DNA of 64,000 nt from Lutimaribacter saemankumensis (GCF_900100005.1 NZ_FNEB01000006.1:186001-250000); one strand, 5' to 3'. Positions 27,219 to 39,940 are shown, counted from the first letter of the stretch. The notes: generated by a model not told the origin, from the letters alone. Program-made: numbers and translations.

Positions 27219-27986
27219 TCAGAATGCGTCCTTGCGGCGGCGCACTTCAGCGAAAACCTGGGCCGGGTCCGCACCCGGCATGCCGACACCAGCCTGCACA
27301 CCTGGCTGGTCGGCCCGCAGAAACGGGTTGGTCGCCAGTTCCACGGAGAGAAGAGAGGGCACCGTCGGCATTCCCTTGGCGCGCGCCTCTTCGATACGGT
27401 CGACCCTAGAAATAAGATCGGGATTGTCCGGTTCAATGGTCATCGCGAAACGCGCGTTCGCGGCGGTGTATTCATGACCTGAGCAGATCAGCGTTTCGGG
27501 CGGCAGCGCGGCCAGTTTCTCCAGGCTTTCGTGCATCTGGTCGAACGTGCCTTCGAACACCCGGCCACACCCCAGAGCCATCAGGGAATCGGCGGTGAAC
27601 GCCACATGGCTTTCCGGGAAGTGAAACGCGATATGTCCGATCGTGTGGCCCGACACGTCGATCACATGGCCCGTTTCGCCACCGATCTGCACGGTGTCAC
27701 CCTCGCTTACGGCGATGTCCAGCGGCGGCAGGCGCTGCGCATCCGCGGACGCCCCGACAACCTTGGCAGGATAGGCGGCCAGAACGGCGTCGATGCCCTG
27801 CACATGATCGAGATGGTGGTGCGTGATCAGGATGTGGGTCAGCTGCCAGCCCCGCCGGTCCAGCTCGGCCAGGATGGGTGCCGCTTCGGGCACGTCGACC
27901 AGCGCGGTGTCGCCCGTCGCCTTGTCATGTGCCAGAAAGGCATAGTTGTCGCTCAGGCAGGGGATGGTGACGATCTCAAGGGGCAT
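27219..27986 (-). CDS. gloB: Hydroxyacylglutathione hydrolase (glyoxalase II)
   Basis: 255 residues. Metallo-beta-lactamase fold with the glyoxalase II motif THHHLDH at residues 55-61, further ligands in DVSGHTIGHIAF and the C-terminal CSGHEYTAANARFA that binds glutathione. It hydrolyses S-lactoylglutathione to lactate and glutathione, the second step of methylglyoxal detoxification. It is divergent from a methyltransferase gene with a 64-base gap, a pairing common in Rhodobacterales. Length and motifs are normal. Confidence 0.94.
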   Translation of the reverse strand: MPLEIVTIPCLSDNYAFLAHDKATGDTALVDVPEAAPILAELDRRGWQLTHILITHHHLDHVQGIDAVLAAYPAKVVGASADAQRLPPLDIAVSEGDTVQIGGETGHVIDVSGHTIGHIAFHFPESHVAFTADSLMALGCGRVFEGTFDQMHESLEKLAALPPETLICSGHEYTAANARFAMTIEPDNPDLISRVDRIEEARAKGMPTVPSLLSVELATNPFLRADQPGVQAGVGMPGADPAQVFAEVRRRKDAF

Positions 27987-28050
27987 GGCGTTTCATCCTT
28001 TGCTTGATATGGTGTGGCCAACAGACTGACGGATCGGGAACCGGCCTGCA

Positions 28051-28803
28051 ATGCATCTTGATGTGCAGGATCTGCGCAATTTCTACTATCGCAGCGCCTT
28101 GGGGCGGGCTGCGCAGAAATCCGTGCGTGATGCAGTGCTGGAGCTTTGGCCCGAAGCGCAGGGCCAGACGGTTGTCGGTTTCGGCTTTGCCGTGCCGCTG
28201 CTCAGGCCCTACCTGGCGGACGCGCGTCGCGTGATCGGGTTGATGCCGGGGCCGCAAGGGGTGATGCCGTGGCCGGCCGGAATGCCGAATGTCAGTGTGC
28301 TTTGCGAAGAAACGCTCTGGCCGATCGAAACGGGGCACGCTGACAAGCTGATCCTTCTTCACGGGCTGGAAACCAGCGAGAACCCCACCGCGCTGCTGGA
28401 TGAATGCTGCCGGGTTCTCGGCCCGGGCGGCAAGGCGTTGTTCATCGTGCCGAACCGGGCGGGGCTGTGGTCGCGCTCGGACCGCACACCGTTTGGGTAT
28501 GGCCGGCCCTACACGCTCAGCCAGCTCGAAGCGCAGCTGCGCAAACACCACTTCTTGCCCGAGAGGCATGTCACGACCCTGTTCCAGCCACCCAGCCATC
28601 GCAGGTTCTGGCGCAAGACGGCGCAGTTCTGGGAACGCAGCGGACGGCGCCTGCCGTTCGTGATGGCGGGCGGTGTTCTGATCGTCGAGGCGACCAAGCG
28701 CGTACATGCGCCGACTGGTGGCCTGAAAGAGGCGGTGCGGCGCCCGCTCGAGGTTCTGGACGGGTTGGGCAAGCCTGTCGCCGGCCGCAATTCGATACGC
28801 TAG
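28051..28803 (+). CDS. Class I SAM-dependent methyltransferase-like protein
   Basis: 250 residues. The overall layout fits a class I methyltransferase: a first strand [15 protein letters not shown] in place of the usual GxGxG loop, [36 protein letters not shown] for strands 4 and 5, and a C-terminal amphipathic part. The SAM loop is degenerate (GFGFAVP), so activity is uncertain. The protein is conserved next to gloB in related genomes to my knowledge. No substrate can be proposed. The basic C-terminus (RRPLEVLDG...GRNSIR) may bind membrane or nucleic acid. Confidence 0.72.
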   Translation: MHLDVQDLRNFYYRSALGRAAQKSVRDAVLELWPEAQGQTVVGFGFAVPLLRPYLADARRVIGLMPGPQGVMPWPAGMPNVSVLCEETLWPIETGHADKLILLHGLETSENPTALLDECCRVLGPGGKALFIVPNRAGLWSRSDRTPFGYGRPYTLSQLEAQLRKHHFLPERHVTTLFQPPSHRRFWRKTAQFWERSGRRLPFVMAGGVLIVEATKRVHAPTGGLKEAVRRPLEVLDGLGKPVAGRNSIR

Positions 28804-29109
28804 GCGACCCGATCCGGGGTGATAGCGGTAACGCTGCGGGGCAAAGCGTCGCACAGGAATCGCAAAACCGCGCGCAAGTGCATAAAAAAGTTGCCCAAGA
28901 AATGCGCACAAAGGGTCGCACTTGGGTTAACTCTTTGAAAACATGTGGTATCCAATCGTATACGAAAGATTTATAGCAGGTTGCTAGGTCAGGATTGCTC
29001 TGCTACACCCCTGCCGAATTTCCGTGACTAGATAACAGTCAGGCTGTGCAAACACCCCCGGGGCCGCAAGGCCATTCCAAACCGGGGCCAGAATATCGGA
29101 AGGGTGGAC
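28804..29109. other. Intergenic region upstream of the ATP synthase operon
   Basis: About 300 bases with no credible gene on either strand and lower GC than the flanks between about 28860 and 28980. It contains the candidate atp promoter listed separately. The stretch 29050-29080 is GC-rich and may fold in the leader (CCCCCGGGG at 29055-29063). The ribosome site GGAAGGG for atpH is at 29098-29104. Confidence 0.6.
28935..28964 (+). promoter_or_regulatory. Candidate promoter of the atpHAGDC operon
   Basis: TTGAAA at 28935-28940 and TATACG at 28959-28964 are 18 bases apart, in the most AT-rich part of the gap. A start near 28971 would leave a leader of about 140 bases. Confidence 0.5.
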
Positions 29110-29670
29110 GTGTCCGAACCAGCTTCGATTTCCTCAGGCATCGCATCGCGCTATGCCACGGCCGTTTTTGAACTGGCCAAAGAAGACAAATCCGTCGCCA
29201 AGATCGAATCCGACCTGGATGCGCTGGACGCCGCGCTGACCGACAGTGCAGATTTCCGCGACCTGATCGCATCGCCGATGTACACGCGCGAACAGCAGGG
29301 CAACGCGATCACGGCGCTGTCCAAGAAAATGGATTTGACCCCAGTCATGACCAACGTGCTGGGGCTTATGGCGCAAAAGCGGCGCCTGTTCGTGCTGCCG
29401 CAGCTGGTCGCGACGCTGCGCGCCCAGATCGCCGAAGACAAAGGCGAAGTGACCGCGGATGTCGTAAGCGCCAAGGCCCTGACCAAGGGCCAGGCCGACA
29501 AGCTTGCCAAGACGCTGAAAGAGCGTGTGGGCAAAGATGTAAAGATCAACGCGACCGTCGATGAAAGCCTCATCGGTGGTCTTATCGTAAAAGTGGGTTC
29601 GAAGATGATCGACACCTCGATCGCTTCGAAACTGAACTCCCTCCAGAACGCAATGAAAGAGGTCGGATAA
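29110..29670 (+). CDS. atpH: ATP synthase F1 delta subunit
   Basis: 186 residues from GTG 29110 (then [15 protein letters not shown]), as in related bacteria. An in-frame GTG at 29104 would overlap the ribosome site GGAAGGG (29098-29104) and is rejected. OSCP/delta fold: N-terminal helical bundle to about residue 110 and C-terminal domain with [26 protein letters not shown]. The delta subunit joins the F1 head to the peripheral stalk. It is the first gene of the F1 operon; F0 genes are elsewhere in this group of bacteria. Confidence 0.96.
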   Translation: MSEPASISSGIASRYATAVFELAKEDKSVAKIESDLDALDAALTDSADFRDLIASPMYTREQQGNAITALSKKMDLTPVMTNVLGLMAQKRRLFVLPQLVATLRAQIAEDKGEVTADVVSAKALTKGQADKLAKTLKERVGKDVKINATVDESLIGGLIVKVGSKMIDTSIASKLNSLQNAMKEVG

Positions 29671-31209
<1,539 letters not shown>

Positions 31210-31221
31210 GGAGACGAGGCT

Positions 31222-32100
31222 ATGCCAAGTCTTAAGGACCTGAAAAACCGGATCGAGTCGGTCAAATCGACCCGCAAGATCACCAAGGCCATGCAGATGG
31301 TGGCCGCCGCGAAGCTGCGGCGGGCACAGGATGCGGCCGAGGCGGCCCGCCCCTATGCCGAGCGGTTCAATGCCGTGATGGCGGGGCTGGCGGCGTCGGT
31401 CGGGGATTCCGACAGCGCGCCCAAGCTGCTGACCGGTACCGGCAAGGACGATGTTCACATGCTGGTCGTGATGACGGCGGAACGCGGGCTGTGCGGGGGC
31501 TTCAACGCCAACATCGCAAAGCTGGCAAAGCAGCACGCGGACAAGCTCAAGGCCGAAGGCAAGACGGTCAAGATCCTGACCGTCGGCAAGAAGGGCCGTG
31601 ACAACATGAAGCGTGACTACGGCGACCTGTTCGTCGGTCACATCGATATGTCCGAAGTCAAGCGCGTGGGCTATTCCGATGCGCAGGGCATCGCGCGCGA
31701 CATCCTCGCCCGTTTCGACGATGGCGAATTCGACGTTGCCACGATCTTCTACTCGGAGTTCGTCAACGTCGTCAGCCAGATCCCGACAGCGCAGCAGATC
31801 ATTCCTGCCGCTTTCGAGGCGAAGGACGACGAGGCCGGCGTATCGACGCTTTACGATTACGAGCCCGACGAAGAGGCCATCCTGGCCGACCTGCTGCCGC
31901 GCGGTGTCGCGACGCAAATCTTCTCGGCACTTCTGGAAAACGGCGCGTCCGAGCAGGGCGCACGGATGTCGGCCATGGATAACGCAACGCGTAACGCGGG
32001 TGATATGATCGAAAAGCTGACGATCGAATACAACCGCTCGCGCCAGGCCGTGATCACCAACGAGCTTATTGAAATCATCTCGGGCGCCGAGGCGCTCTAA
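31222..32100 (+). CDS. atpG: ATP synthase F1 gamma subunit
   Basis: 292 residues. N-terminal helix [34 protein letters not shown] and C-terminal [43 protein letters not shown] form the coiled-coil rotor shaft; the middle holds the Rossmann-like domain ([14 protein letters not shown]). It rotates inside the alpha-beta hexamer. AAGGAG precedes the start, 12 bases after atpA. Confidence 0.98.
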   Translation: MPSLKDLKNRIESVKSTRKITKAMQMVAAAKLRRAQDAAEAARPYAERFNAVMAGLAASVGDSDSAPKLLTGTGKDDVHMLVVMTAERGLCGGFNANIAKLAKQHADKLKAEGKTVKILTVGKKGRDNMKRDYGDLFVGHIDMSEVKRVGYSDAQGIARDILARFDDGEFDVATIFYSEFVNVVSQIPTAQQIIPAAFEAKDDEAGVSTLYDYEPDEEAILADLLPRGVATQIFSALLENGASEQGARMSAMDNATRNAGDMIEKLTIEYNRSRQAVITNELIEIISGAEAL

Positions 32101-32118
32101 GAGGACGGAGACGAATAG

Positions 32119-33543
<1,425 letters not shown>

Positions 33544-33555
33544 GGAGGGCCAATC

Positions 33556-33987
33556 ATGGCAGATACGATGCAATTCGACCTCGTCAGCCCGGAGCGCAGC
33601 CTTGCTTCGCTCCAGGTGGCGTCGGTTCAGATCCCGGGTGCGGATGGCGACCTGACGGCGATGAAAGACCACGCGCCGCTGATCACCACCCTGCGTCCCG
33701 GCGTGCTGACGGTGCAGGGGCCGGAAGGGGAAGCCAATTACGTTGTGACCGGCGGATTCGCCGAAATCAGCGGTGATGGCACAACCGTCCTGGCCGAGCG
33801 TGCCGTACCCTTCGGGGATATGACCGAAGAGGTCTATCACGACATGGTCCGCAGCGCACACGAGGCGCACGCGAAAGCGCGCGATACATTCCAGAACGAG
33901 CCGGGCCCCGTCGATGATGCGGCCAAGCTCCTGGCCGACATGGTTGCCATGGGTGGCCATATCGGACTGACACCGCCGAACTTCTGA
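33556..33987 (+). CDS. atpC: ATP synthase F1 epsilon subunit
   Basis: 143 residues. The N-terminal beta-sandwich is clear ([45 protein letters not shown]...VTGGFAEIS). The C-terminal helical arm, which can brake ATP hydrolysis, is shorter and less typical here (about residues 90-140), as in other Rhodobacterales. Last gene of the operon, followed by an intrinsic terminator. Confidence 0.96.
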   Translation: MADTMQFDLVSPERSLASLQVASVQIPGADGDLTAMKDHAPLITTLRPGVLTVQGPEGEANYVVTGGFAEISGDGTTVLAERAVPFGDMTEEVYHDMVRSAHEAHAKARDTFQNEPGPVDDAAKLLADMVAMGGHIGLTPPNF

Positions 33988-34004
33988 TCGGTCGTGAACT
34001 GATG

Positions 34005-34038
34005 AAAAGGCCCCTGCACTGCCGGGGCCTTTTTCTTT
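34005..34038 (+). terminator. Intrinsic terminator of the atp operon
   Basis: AAAAGGCCCC (34005-34014) pairs with GGGGCCTTTT (34024-34033) around a 9-base loop, followed by further T residues. It begins 18 bases after the atpC stop. Confidence 0.93.
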
Positions 34039-34102
34039 TCCACTCCAAAGTTTTGCCGAATTCGTTCAGTATCCGGTCCGCGTGTAAAAGAGCTTCGACT
34101 TC

Positions 34103-34453
34103 ATGAAAAAACTTGCCAGCCACAGGATCGGCATCGACCAGGGCGACAACGTCCTGTTCTCGGATTACGAGGACGGGGGAGAGATGTGGACCGGCGAAGG
34201 CCCGCGTGAACGCCGCAAACTGGTCCGCTTCAGCGATGCCTTCCGTTCCGTTCCAGCCGTCCATTGCGCGCTGAGCATGTGGGATGTGGATCATGCCCAC
34301 AACGTCCGTGCCGATGTCAGCGCCGAGAACGTGACTCTGGAAGGGTTCGACCTGGTTTTCAGAACCTGGGGCGACACCCGTGTTGCGCGTGCCCGCGTTG
34401 GATGGTTGGCGATCGGCGAAGTTTCCGATGACGACGATTGGGACTTGTACTAG
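34103..34453 (+). CDS. H-type lectin domain-containing small protein
   Basis: 116 residues, made almost entirely of an H-type lectin domain (PF09458), first described in snail agglutinin and Dictyostelium discoidin. Seen: RKLVRFSDAFRSVPAVHCALSMWDVDHAHNVRADVSAENVTLEGFDLVFRTWGDTRVARARVGWLAIGE, a six-strand pattern with the closing WLAIG motif. There is no signal peptide, so it is cytoplasmic or leaves by a non-classical route. In this fold sugar is bound as a trimer or hexamer. Role in this bacterium is unknown. Confidence 0.85.
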   Translation: MKKLASHRIGIDQGDNVLFSDYEDGGEMWTGEGPRERRKLVRFSDAFRSVPAVHCALSMWDVDHAHNVRADVSAENVTLEGFDLVFRTWGDTRVARARVGWLAIGEVSDDDDWDLY

Positions 34454-34502
34454 GGGCGTTCCAGGCGCGGCATTGCGTGGTGGGGCCGGCGTGGGCTAAC
34501 CT

Positions 34503-34940
34503 ATGACGTTCCTGCCGAACCAGACCCGAGCGTTCATGCCCCAGACCCGGTTTGCTTCCGATGCCGTTTCATCCGCATTTGCCGGTTTCGCCCAGCCTGC
34601 GCGCGCACATCTGTTGCGCTTGCGCGAAATGATCCTTGAAACCGCGTCGGACACGCCGGCTGCCGGACGTATCGAAGAGACATTGAAATGGGGACAACCC
34701 GCATATCTCACGCCTGAAACAAGATCAGGTTCGACACTCCGGCTTGGCGTTCCGAAAACCGGGGGATACGCGATCTATGCCCATTGCCAGACCAGCTTGA
34801 TTTCGGATTTCCGAATGCTGTTCCCCGATGACTTTGCCTACGACGGAAACCGCGCAGTTCTGTTCGACGCAGAAACTGCGCCGGACCTCGACAAGCTTCG
34901 GCTGCTCGTCAGCCGGGCGCTGACGTATCACCTTCGGTGA
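34503..34940 (+). CDS. DUF1801 domain-containing protein
   Basis: 145 residues from ATG 34503; ATG 34536 would also work, and neither has a good ribosome site. The YdhG-like DUF1801 fold is seen in EETLKWGQPAYLTPETRSGSTLRLGVPKTGGYAIYAHCQTSLISDFR and the helix LLRLREMILETASDTP. Members are small soluble proteins of unknown role, sometimes next to iron chaperone genes. It is convergent with prs, with only 6 bases between the stops. Confidence 0.85.
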   Translation: MTFLPNQTRAFMPQTRFASDAVSSAFAGFAQPARAHLLRLREMILETASDTPAAGRIEETLKWGQPAYLTPETRSGSTLRLGVPKTGGYAIYAHCQTSLISDFRMLFPDDFAYDGNRAVLFDAETAPDLDKLRLLVSRALTYHLR

Positions 34941-34946
34941 CGGCGA

Positions 34947-35957
34947 TCAAAGGATGCCTTCGTAGATCGGGGCCAGCGTTTCGTTTTCGAAAAGCGACGA
35001 CACGCTGGTACCGTGCCAGATGTTCAGGATTGCCTGGGCAAACATCGGGGCCGTGGGCAGAATCCGAATATTCGGGGCGGCCTTGACCGCGTCGGTCGGT
35101 TCGATCGAATCCGAAATCACCAGGGATTTCATCACCGAATTGGTGATCCTCTCAACCGCGGGCCCGGACAGAACGCCATGCGTGATGTAGCTGTGAACCT
35201 CGGTCGCGCCATGCTCCATCAGCACTTCGGCCGCTTTGCACAGCGTGCCGGCGGTGTCGCAGATGTCATCGACGATGATGCATTTCTTGCCGGACACGTT
35301 GCCGATCACGGTCATTTCCGCGATTTCACCGGGCTTTTCGCGGCGTTTGTCCACGATGGCCAGCGGTGCGTTGATCCGCTTGGCCAGTTCCCTTGCGCGT
35401 GCCACGCCCCCGACATCGGGGCTGACGACCATCACGTCGCCAAGGCTGTCCTTGAACTGGTGCAGTATATCCAGCGCAAAGATGGGCGAGGCATACAGGT
35501 TGTCCACCGGGATATCGAAAAAGCCCTGGATCTGCGCGGCATGCAGATCCATCGTCAGAACCCGCTCGATCCCGGCCTCGACCATCATGTTGGCGACCAG
35601 CTTGGCCGAAATCGGGGTGCGGGCCTTGGTGCGGCGGTCCTGGCGGGCATAGCCGAAATAGGGCACCACTGCCGTGATCCGCGCCGCCGAAGACCGGCGC
35701 AGCGCATCCGAGATGATCAGCAGTTCCATCAGGTTGTCGTTGGCGGGGTTCGATGTCGACTGGATGATGAACATGTCCTCGCCGCGGACGTTCTCGTAGA
35801 CCTCGACAAAGATCTCCTGATCGTTGAACCGCTCGACCCTGGCATCCACCAGTTTCTGCGACATGCCGCGATGCATCGACATGCGACGGGTTATGGCATT
35901 GGCCAGCGGCATGTTGGCGTTACCGGAAATCAGCTTGGGTTCGGTGATGGTGGGCAT
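34947..35957 (-). CDS. prs: Ribose-phosphate pyrophosphokinase (PRPP synthetase)
   Basis: 336 residues, slightly longer than E. coli Prs (315) because of the first 17 residues. It has the two phosphoribosyltransferase-like halves, with [63 protein letters not shown] and the PRPP loop [17 protein letters not shown]. It makes PRPP from ribose 5-phosphate and ATP for nucleotide, histidine and tryptophan synthesis. Single gene, divergent from the isomerase gene. Confidence 0.97.
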   Translation of the reverse strand: MPTITEPKLISGNANMPLANAITRRMSMHRGMSQKLVDARVERFNDQEIFVEVYENVRGEDMFIIQSTSNPANDNLMELLIISDALRRSSAARITAVVPYFGYARQDRRTKARTPISAKLVANMMVEAGIERVLTMDLHAAQIQGFFDIPVDNLYASPIFALDILHQFKDSLGDVMVVSPDVGGVARARELAKRINAPLAIVDKRREKPGEIAEMTVIGNVSGKKCIIVDDICDTAGTLCKAAEVLMEHGATEVHSYITHGVLSGPAVERITNSVMKSLVISDSIEPTDAVKAAPNIRILPTAPMFAQAILNIWHGTSVSSLFENETLAPIYEGIL

Positions 35958-36061
35958 GGCAGCGGTTCCAGGAGGTGGTCATTTTGACAGATTCGTGACG
36001 TTGACACTGCCTACCATCTGAATACGGTCGGGCAAACCTATGCATTCAGGGAAGCGCGCAA

Positions 36062-36661
36062 ATGGCCCATATCGACTACTTTTTTTCCACCCTGTCGCCC
36101 TATTGCTATCTGGCAGGCACACGGTTGGAGGAAATCGCCGCCCGCCATGGCGCGACGATCACCTACAAACCCTTCGATCTGATCGCGGCATTCCCGCGCA
36201 CCGGTGGTCTGCCCGTCGATCAGCGCCACCCGTCGCGCACGGCCTATCGCGCGCAGGAATTGCCGCGCCAGGCGAAAAAGCGGGGTATGCCGCTGAACTT
36301 TCGGCCCGCGCACTTTCCGACGAATGCCGCGCCCTCGTCCTATGCGATCATTGCCGCGCAGGCAGCCGGGGGCGGCGATCTTGGCGCGCTGGTGCATGGC
36401 ATCCTGCGGGCCGTCTGGGTCGAAGATCGCGACATCGCCCAGGATGACGTGATCCGCGATTGCCTGACGGCGGCGGGCTTCGATCCCGCACTGGCGGACA
36501 AGGGGCTGCTGGCCGGGGCCGAAACCTATGCCGCGAACCTTGAAGAGGCGGTCAGCCGGGGCGTGTTCGGCGCACCTTTCTACATCACCGACGACGGGCA
36601 GATGTTCTGGGGACAGGACAGGCTGGACGATCTCGACGCATATCTTGCGGGTGAACTCTGA
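36062..36661 (+). CDS. 2-hydroxychromene-2-carboxylate isomerase-like protein (DsbA family, kappa GST)
   Basis: 199 residues with a thioredoxin/DsbA fold. N-terminal DYFFSTLSPYCYLAG holds the active-site Ser and Cys region of kappa-class GST proteins; C-terminal FGAPFYITDDGQMFWGQDRLDDLDAYL is the family signature. The named activity is a glutathione-dependent isomerisation in naphthalene degradation, but members in non-degraders may act on other glutathione adducts. A TGATG junction links it to an alpha/beta hydrolase, so they are probably co-expressed. Confidence 0.88.
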   Translation: MAHIDYFFSTLSPYCYLAGTRLEEIAARHGATITYKPFDLIAAFPRTGGLPVDQRHPSRTAYRAQELPRQAKKRGMPLNFRPAHFPTNAAPSSYAIIAAQAAGGGDLGALVHGILRAVWVEDRDIAQDDVIRDCLTAAGFDPALADKGLLAGAETYAANLEEAVSRGVFGAPFYITDDGQMFWGQDRLDDLDAYLAGEL

Positions 36662-37497
36662 TGCCCGTCGACAAGCGCGGCGGCGTCGATACGCATTGGG
36701 TGCGGATGGGCAGCGGCAAGCGCAAGGCGCTGCTCCTGCATTGTTCGCTGGGGCACGCCGGCGGCTGGCAGGGCATGGCGCGCGCGCTGGACGACATGCT
36801 GGACATGGTTGCGTTCGACCTGCCCAGCCACGGGCGCAGCGCCGAATGGGACGGCGTCAGCGACCTGCAATCCCAATCGATGGACATGGCGCTGGATTTC
36901 CTTGATCCGCACCAGCCGATGGACCTGATCGGGCACAGTTTCGGCGGCACAATCGCACTGCGCATCGCGGCGGAACGCCCTGAACTGGTGCGTAGCCTGG
37001 TTCTGATCGAACCGGTGTTCTTTGCAATCGCCATGCATGACCGCCCCGACCTGAAAGAGGCGCATGAACAGGATCTCGGTGCCTATTACCGCGCGATGGA
37101 TGCCGACAACCTCGAAGAGGCAACCCGGATCTTTACCGGGTTCTGGGGGGACGGCCGCGCATGGGATACGATCCCCGAGCCGCAGCGCGCCTCGATGATC
37201 AAACGTATCAGGCTGGTTCATGCCGGGCATCCGCAGATCTATGGCGACAAGGCTGGGCTCTTGGCCAGTGGCGCGTTGGAAAAGATCAGCCAGCCGACGC
37301 TGTTGATCGAAGGGGCGGAGTCACCCCGTTACATCGCCGCGATCAACGATGGGCTGATGGCGCGCCTGCGCCGGGCCGAACGTGCGGTGATAGACGGGGC
37401 AGGGCACATGGTGCCGATCACCCACCCGCAAGAGGTAGCCGCGCAGGTGCGCGGCTTCCTTGAAACCGTTCCCGAAGAGCAGCCGACGCTGCCCTGA
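36661..37497 (+). CDS. Alpha/beta hydrolase
   Basis: 278 residues. The core carries the oxyanion segment LLLHCSLGHAGGW, the nucleophile elbow IGHSFGGTIALRIA (Ser near residue 104), an acidic residue after TLLIEGAESPRYI and the catalytic His in GAGHMVPITHP. No signal peptide. Substrate unknown; esters or thioesters from glutathione-linked catabolism are possible given the upstream isomerase. Convergent with ltaE, 3 bases apart. Confidence 0.9.
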   Translation: MPVDKRGGVDTHWVRMGSGKRKALLLHCSLGHAGGWQGMARALDDMLDMVAFDLPSHGRSAEWDGVSDLQSQSMDMALDFLDPHQPMDLIGHSFGGTIALRIAAERPELVRSLVLIEPVFFAIAMHDRPDLKEAHEQDLGAYYRAMDADNLEEATRIFTGFWGDGRAWDTIPEPQRASMIKRIRLVHAGHPQIYGDKAGLLASGALEKISQPTLLIEGAESPRYIAAINDGLMARLRRAERAVIDGAGHMVPITHPQEVAAQVRGFLETVPEEQPTLP

Positions 37498-37500
37498 CGG

Positions 37501-38547
37501 TCAGCCCTTTGCCAAGGCCACGAACTGGTCGATCTGCGCGGCGCTGATCGACCAGTCGGTCACCATCCTGCATGGCAGCAACTCGTTCGGATCGCCCGCA
37601 TCCGCGTCGCCCGCCAGCAGGTAATAGACCGCGCCGCCATCCTGCAGGCGCTTGTGGACCGCGCGTGGCATGTCGGCGTAAATCATGTTGGCCTGGGGAT
37701 CGTGCAGCAACGCGACGCCTGAAACGCCGGCCAGACCGTCGGCCAGCCGCCGGCAATTCGCATTCGCCGCGCGCGCGCTTTTCAGCCACAGATCGTCCGT
37801 CAGATAGGCCTCCATCTGTGCGGAAAGATAGCGGTGCTTGGAAAACAGATGCGCGCCGCGCTTGCGCCGCAGCTCGAATTCCCACGACCTTTCGGGGTTG
37901 AAGAAGATCACGGCCTCGACGCCGGGGCATCCGTTCTTGGTCCCGCCAAAGCTGACTGCGTCGATGCCGGCCTTCCAGGTCATTTCGGCCGGCGTGCAGC
38001 CAAGCGCCACAAGCGCATTGGCAAAGCGGGCGCCGTCCAGATGGCATTGCAGGCCGAACTCACGCGCGACGGAGGTCAGCGCCGACAGCTCTTGCAGGCT
38101 GTATATCCGGCCACGCTCGGTCACCTGCGTGATCGACACCGGCCCTCGCTGCGGCCCGTGTACGCCGCGCGTTTCCTCGGCCTCGATGGCGGCACGCAGG
38201 CTGTCGGCGGTCATCTTGTCGCTGTCACCCACCAGCGTCAGTTTGGCGCCGCCGGAATAGAACTCGGGCGCATTGCACTCGTCCTCGTGGATATGGGCCA
38301 CGGGCGAACAGAACACCGTCTGGAAAGGCTGGCACATGTTGGCCAATGCCAGCGAATTGGCAGCCGTGCCCGTCGCGACCAGGTAAACCGCCGCATCCGG
38401 CGCTTCAAAGATTTCGCGGATACGGGCGCGCACACGATCCATGATCGCATCGGCGCCATAGGGCAGGGCAAAGCCCTGGTTGGCATCCATCAGCGCCTGC
38501 ATCACCTGCGGATGCGCGGGCCCTGCGTTGTCAGAAGCGAAAAACAT
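37501..38547 (-). CDS. ltaE: Low-specificity L-threonine aldolase (PLP enzyme)
   Basis: 348 residues, fold-type I PLP enzyme. Landmarks: FFASDNAGPAHPQVMQAL at the N-terminus, HIHEDECNAPEF, HLDGARFANALVALG with the PLP Asp, and SFGGTKNGCPG carrying the PLP Lys. It cleaves threonine or allo-threonine to glycine and acetaldehyde. The variant start FFASDN (instead of the more usual DLRSDT) is typical of alphaproteobacterial members annotated as low-specificity threonine aldolase or beta-eliminating lyase, so the exact amino acid used is uncertain. It shares one base with the upstream YcgN-type gene. Confidence 0.85.
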   Translation of the reverse strand: MFFASDNAGPAHPQVMQALMDANQGFALPYGADAIMDRVRARIREIFEAPDAAVYLVATGTAANSLALANMCQPFQTVFCSPVAHIHEDECNAPEFYSGGAKLTLVGDSDKMTADSLRAAIEAEETRGVHGPQRGPVSITQVTERGRIYSLQELSALTSVAREFGLQCHLDGARFANALVALGCTPAEMTWKAGIDAVSFGGTKNGCPGVEAVIFFNPERSWEFELRRKRGAHLFSKHRYLSAQMEAYLTDDLWLKSARAANANCRRLADGLAGVSGVALLHDPQANMIYADMPRAVHKRLQDGGAVYYLLAGDADAGDPNELLPCRMVTDWSISAAQIDQFVALAKG

Positions 38548-39005
38548 CAGGTCGGCTCCTCGATTATGTGGTCTTCCCAGTCGTCATCGTCGACTTCGAA
38601 TTCGGGCACGGTACGGCCCTGCATCGACACGCCCGCACGGTGGACACTGTCGGGGTCGCCCGAAATCAGCGGGTGCCAGTCGAACAGCGGGCGGCCCTGC
38701 CAAAGCAGTTTATAGGCGCAGGTTTCCGGCATCCAGTACAGGTTGCGGTCCATGTTCTGCGGTTTCAACACGATACATTCCGGCACGAACTGGTGGCGTA
38801 TCTCGTACTGGCTGCAGCGGCAGGTCGCATCGTCGAACAAGCGGCAGGCCACGTTGGTCAGCGCCACTTCGGCGGTGTCCTCGTCTTCGAGCTTGTTCAT
38901 GCAGCATTTGCCGCAGCCGTCGCACAGGGCTTCCCACTCGGCCCGCGTCATGCGTTCCAGCGGTACGGTTTCCCAGAACCGGGGGCGGAGGTTGGACGCG
39001 GTCAT
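38547..39005 (-). CDS. YcgN family cysteine cluster protein
   Basis: 152 residues from ATG 39005, overlapping the ribF stop (ATGA). Cysteines are in the order CDGCGKCC (about residues 28-35), then C, CRC and C, fitting a metal or Fe-S site of the YcgN/YkgJ family (UPF0153/UPF0260). The C-terminus is acidic (EFEVDDDDWEDHIIEEPT). Function is not known for the family. It is encoded between ribF and ltaE in a three-gene overlapping set. Confidence 0.9.
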   Translation of the reverse strand: MTASNLRPRFWETVPLERMTRAEWEALCDGCGKCCMNKLEDEDTAEVALTNVACRLFDDATCRCSQYEIRHQFVPECIVLKPQNMDRNLYWMPETCAYKLLWQGRPLFDWHPLISGDPDSVHRAGVSMQGRTVPEFEVDDDDWEDHIIEEPT

Positions 39006-39940
39006 ACAGCCGCCAGGATGGTGCGGGCGCGTTGGCAATCCGCGTCCATCTGCGCGATCAACCCGTCGAGGCCGTCGAACTTTTCTTCCGGCCGGAGATA
39101 TTCCACCAGCCCGATCGACAATTCGGCGCCGTACAGATCGCCGGAAAAATCGAAGATGAACGTTTCCAGGTTCGGGCGTTCGCCGTTGAACATCGGCCGC
39201 ACCCCGATCGAGGCCGCACCGTGATAGCTGCCCCGGTGCGGGCCATCCAGCACATCGACCAGCACCGCATAGACGCCGAAACGCGGCGGGTGCAGGTTGT
39301 CGATCGACATGTTGGCGGTGGGATAGCCAAGGTGCCGCCCCCGCTGCTCGCCGCCGATCACCTCGCCCTCGATCCGGTGCCAATGGCCCAGCATGGCCGC
39401 CGCGTCGCGCGGGCGGCCTTCGCTTAGTGCGTTGCGGATCGCGGTCGAGGACACCTCGCCGCCTTCACCCTCAATCAGCGTGGCGATCGTGACACCGAAC
39501 CCCAAGTCACGGCCGAACCGTTGCAGGTCAGAGGCATTGCCGGCACGGCCCTTGCCGAAACAGAAATCGGCGCCCACCACGACATGACGCAGGCCAAGGC
39601 CGCGATGAATGACGTCGCGGGCGAATTCCTCGGGGCTCAGCCCGGCCAGCGCGGCGTTGAAATTCAGCTCATAAAGCCGCTCGACCCCCAACTTTTCCAG
39701 CCGGTGGGCGCGCGCCTCGCGGCCCATCAGGCGAAAGGGCGGGGCGTCGGGCGCGAAATACTGGCGGGGGTGCGGCTCGAACGTCATCACGCCCAGTGGC
39801 GCGCCGATATCGGCACCCGCGCGCCGCGCCAGGTCGATCACCGACTGGTGGCCCAGATGCACGCCGTCGAAATTCCCGATCGCTGCGCTTGCGCCCCGGT
39901 CTTTCTCGGCCACGAAAGTGTAATCGCGGATGATACGCAT
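39002..39940 (-). CDS. ribF: Bifunctional riboflavin kinase/FAD synthetase
   Basis: 312 residues from ATG 39940 (MRIIRDYTFVAEKDRG); an earlier start at 39976 adds 12 residues with no likeness to the family. N-terminal FMN adenylyltransferase domain with AIGNFDGVHLGHQ and VVGADFCFGKGRAG, and C-terminal kinase domain with GYPTANM, SIGVRPMFNGE and YGAELSIGLVEYLRPEEKF. It makes FMN then FAD from riboflavin. Heads the set ribF-ycgN-ltaE. Confidence 0.96.
   Translation of the reverse strand: MRIIRDYTFVAEKDRGASAAIGNFDGVHLGHQSVIDLARRAGADIGAPLGVMTFEPHPRQYFAPDAPPFRLMGREARAHRLEKLGVERLYELNFNAALAGLSPEEFARDVIHRGLGLRHVVVGADFCFGKGRAGNASDLQRFGRDLGFGVTIATLIEGEGGEVSSTAIRNALSEGRPRDAAAMLGHWHRIEGEVIGGEQRGRHLGYPTANMSIDNLHPPRFGVYAVLVDVLDGPHRGSYHGAASIGVRPMFNGERPNLETFIFDFSGDLYGAELSIGLVEYLRPEEKFDGLDGLIAQMDADCQRARTILAAV

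Noticed and set aside
36001-36028. TTGACA promoter upstream of the 2-hydroxychromene-carboxylate isomerase gene
   Set aside because: A consensus -35 (36001-36006) is present but the best -10 candidate (TACGGT) is poor; not listed as a feature.
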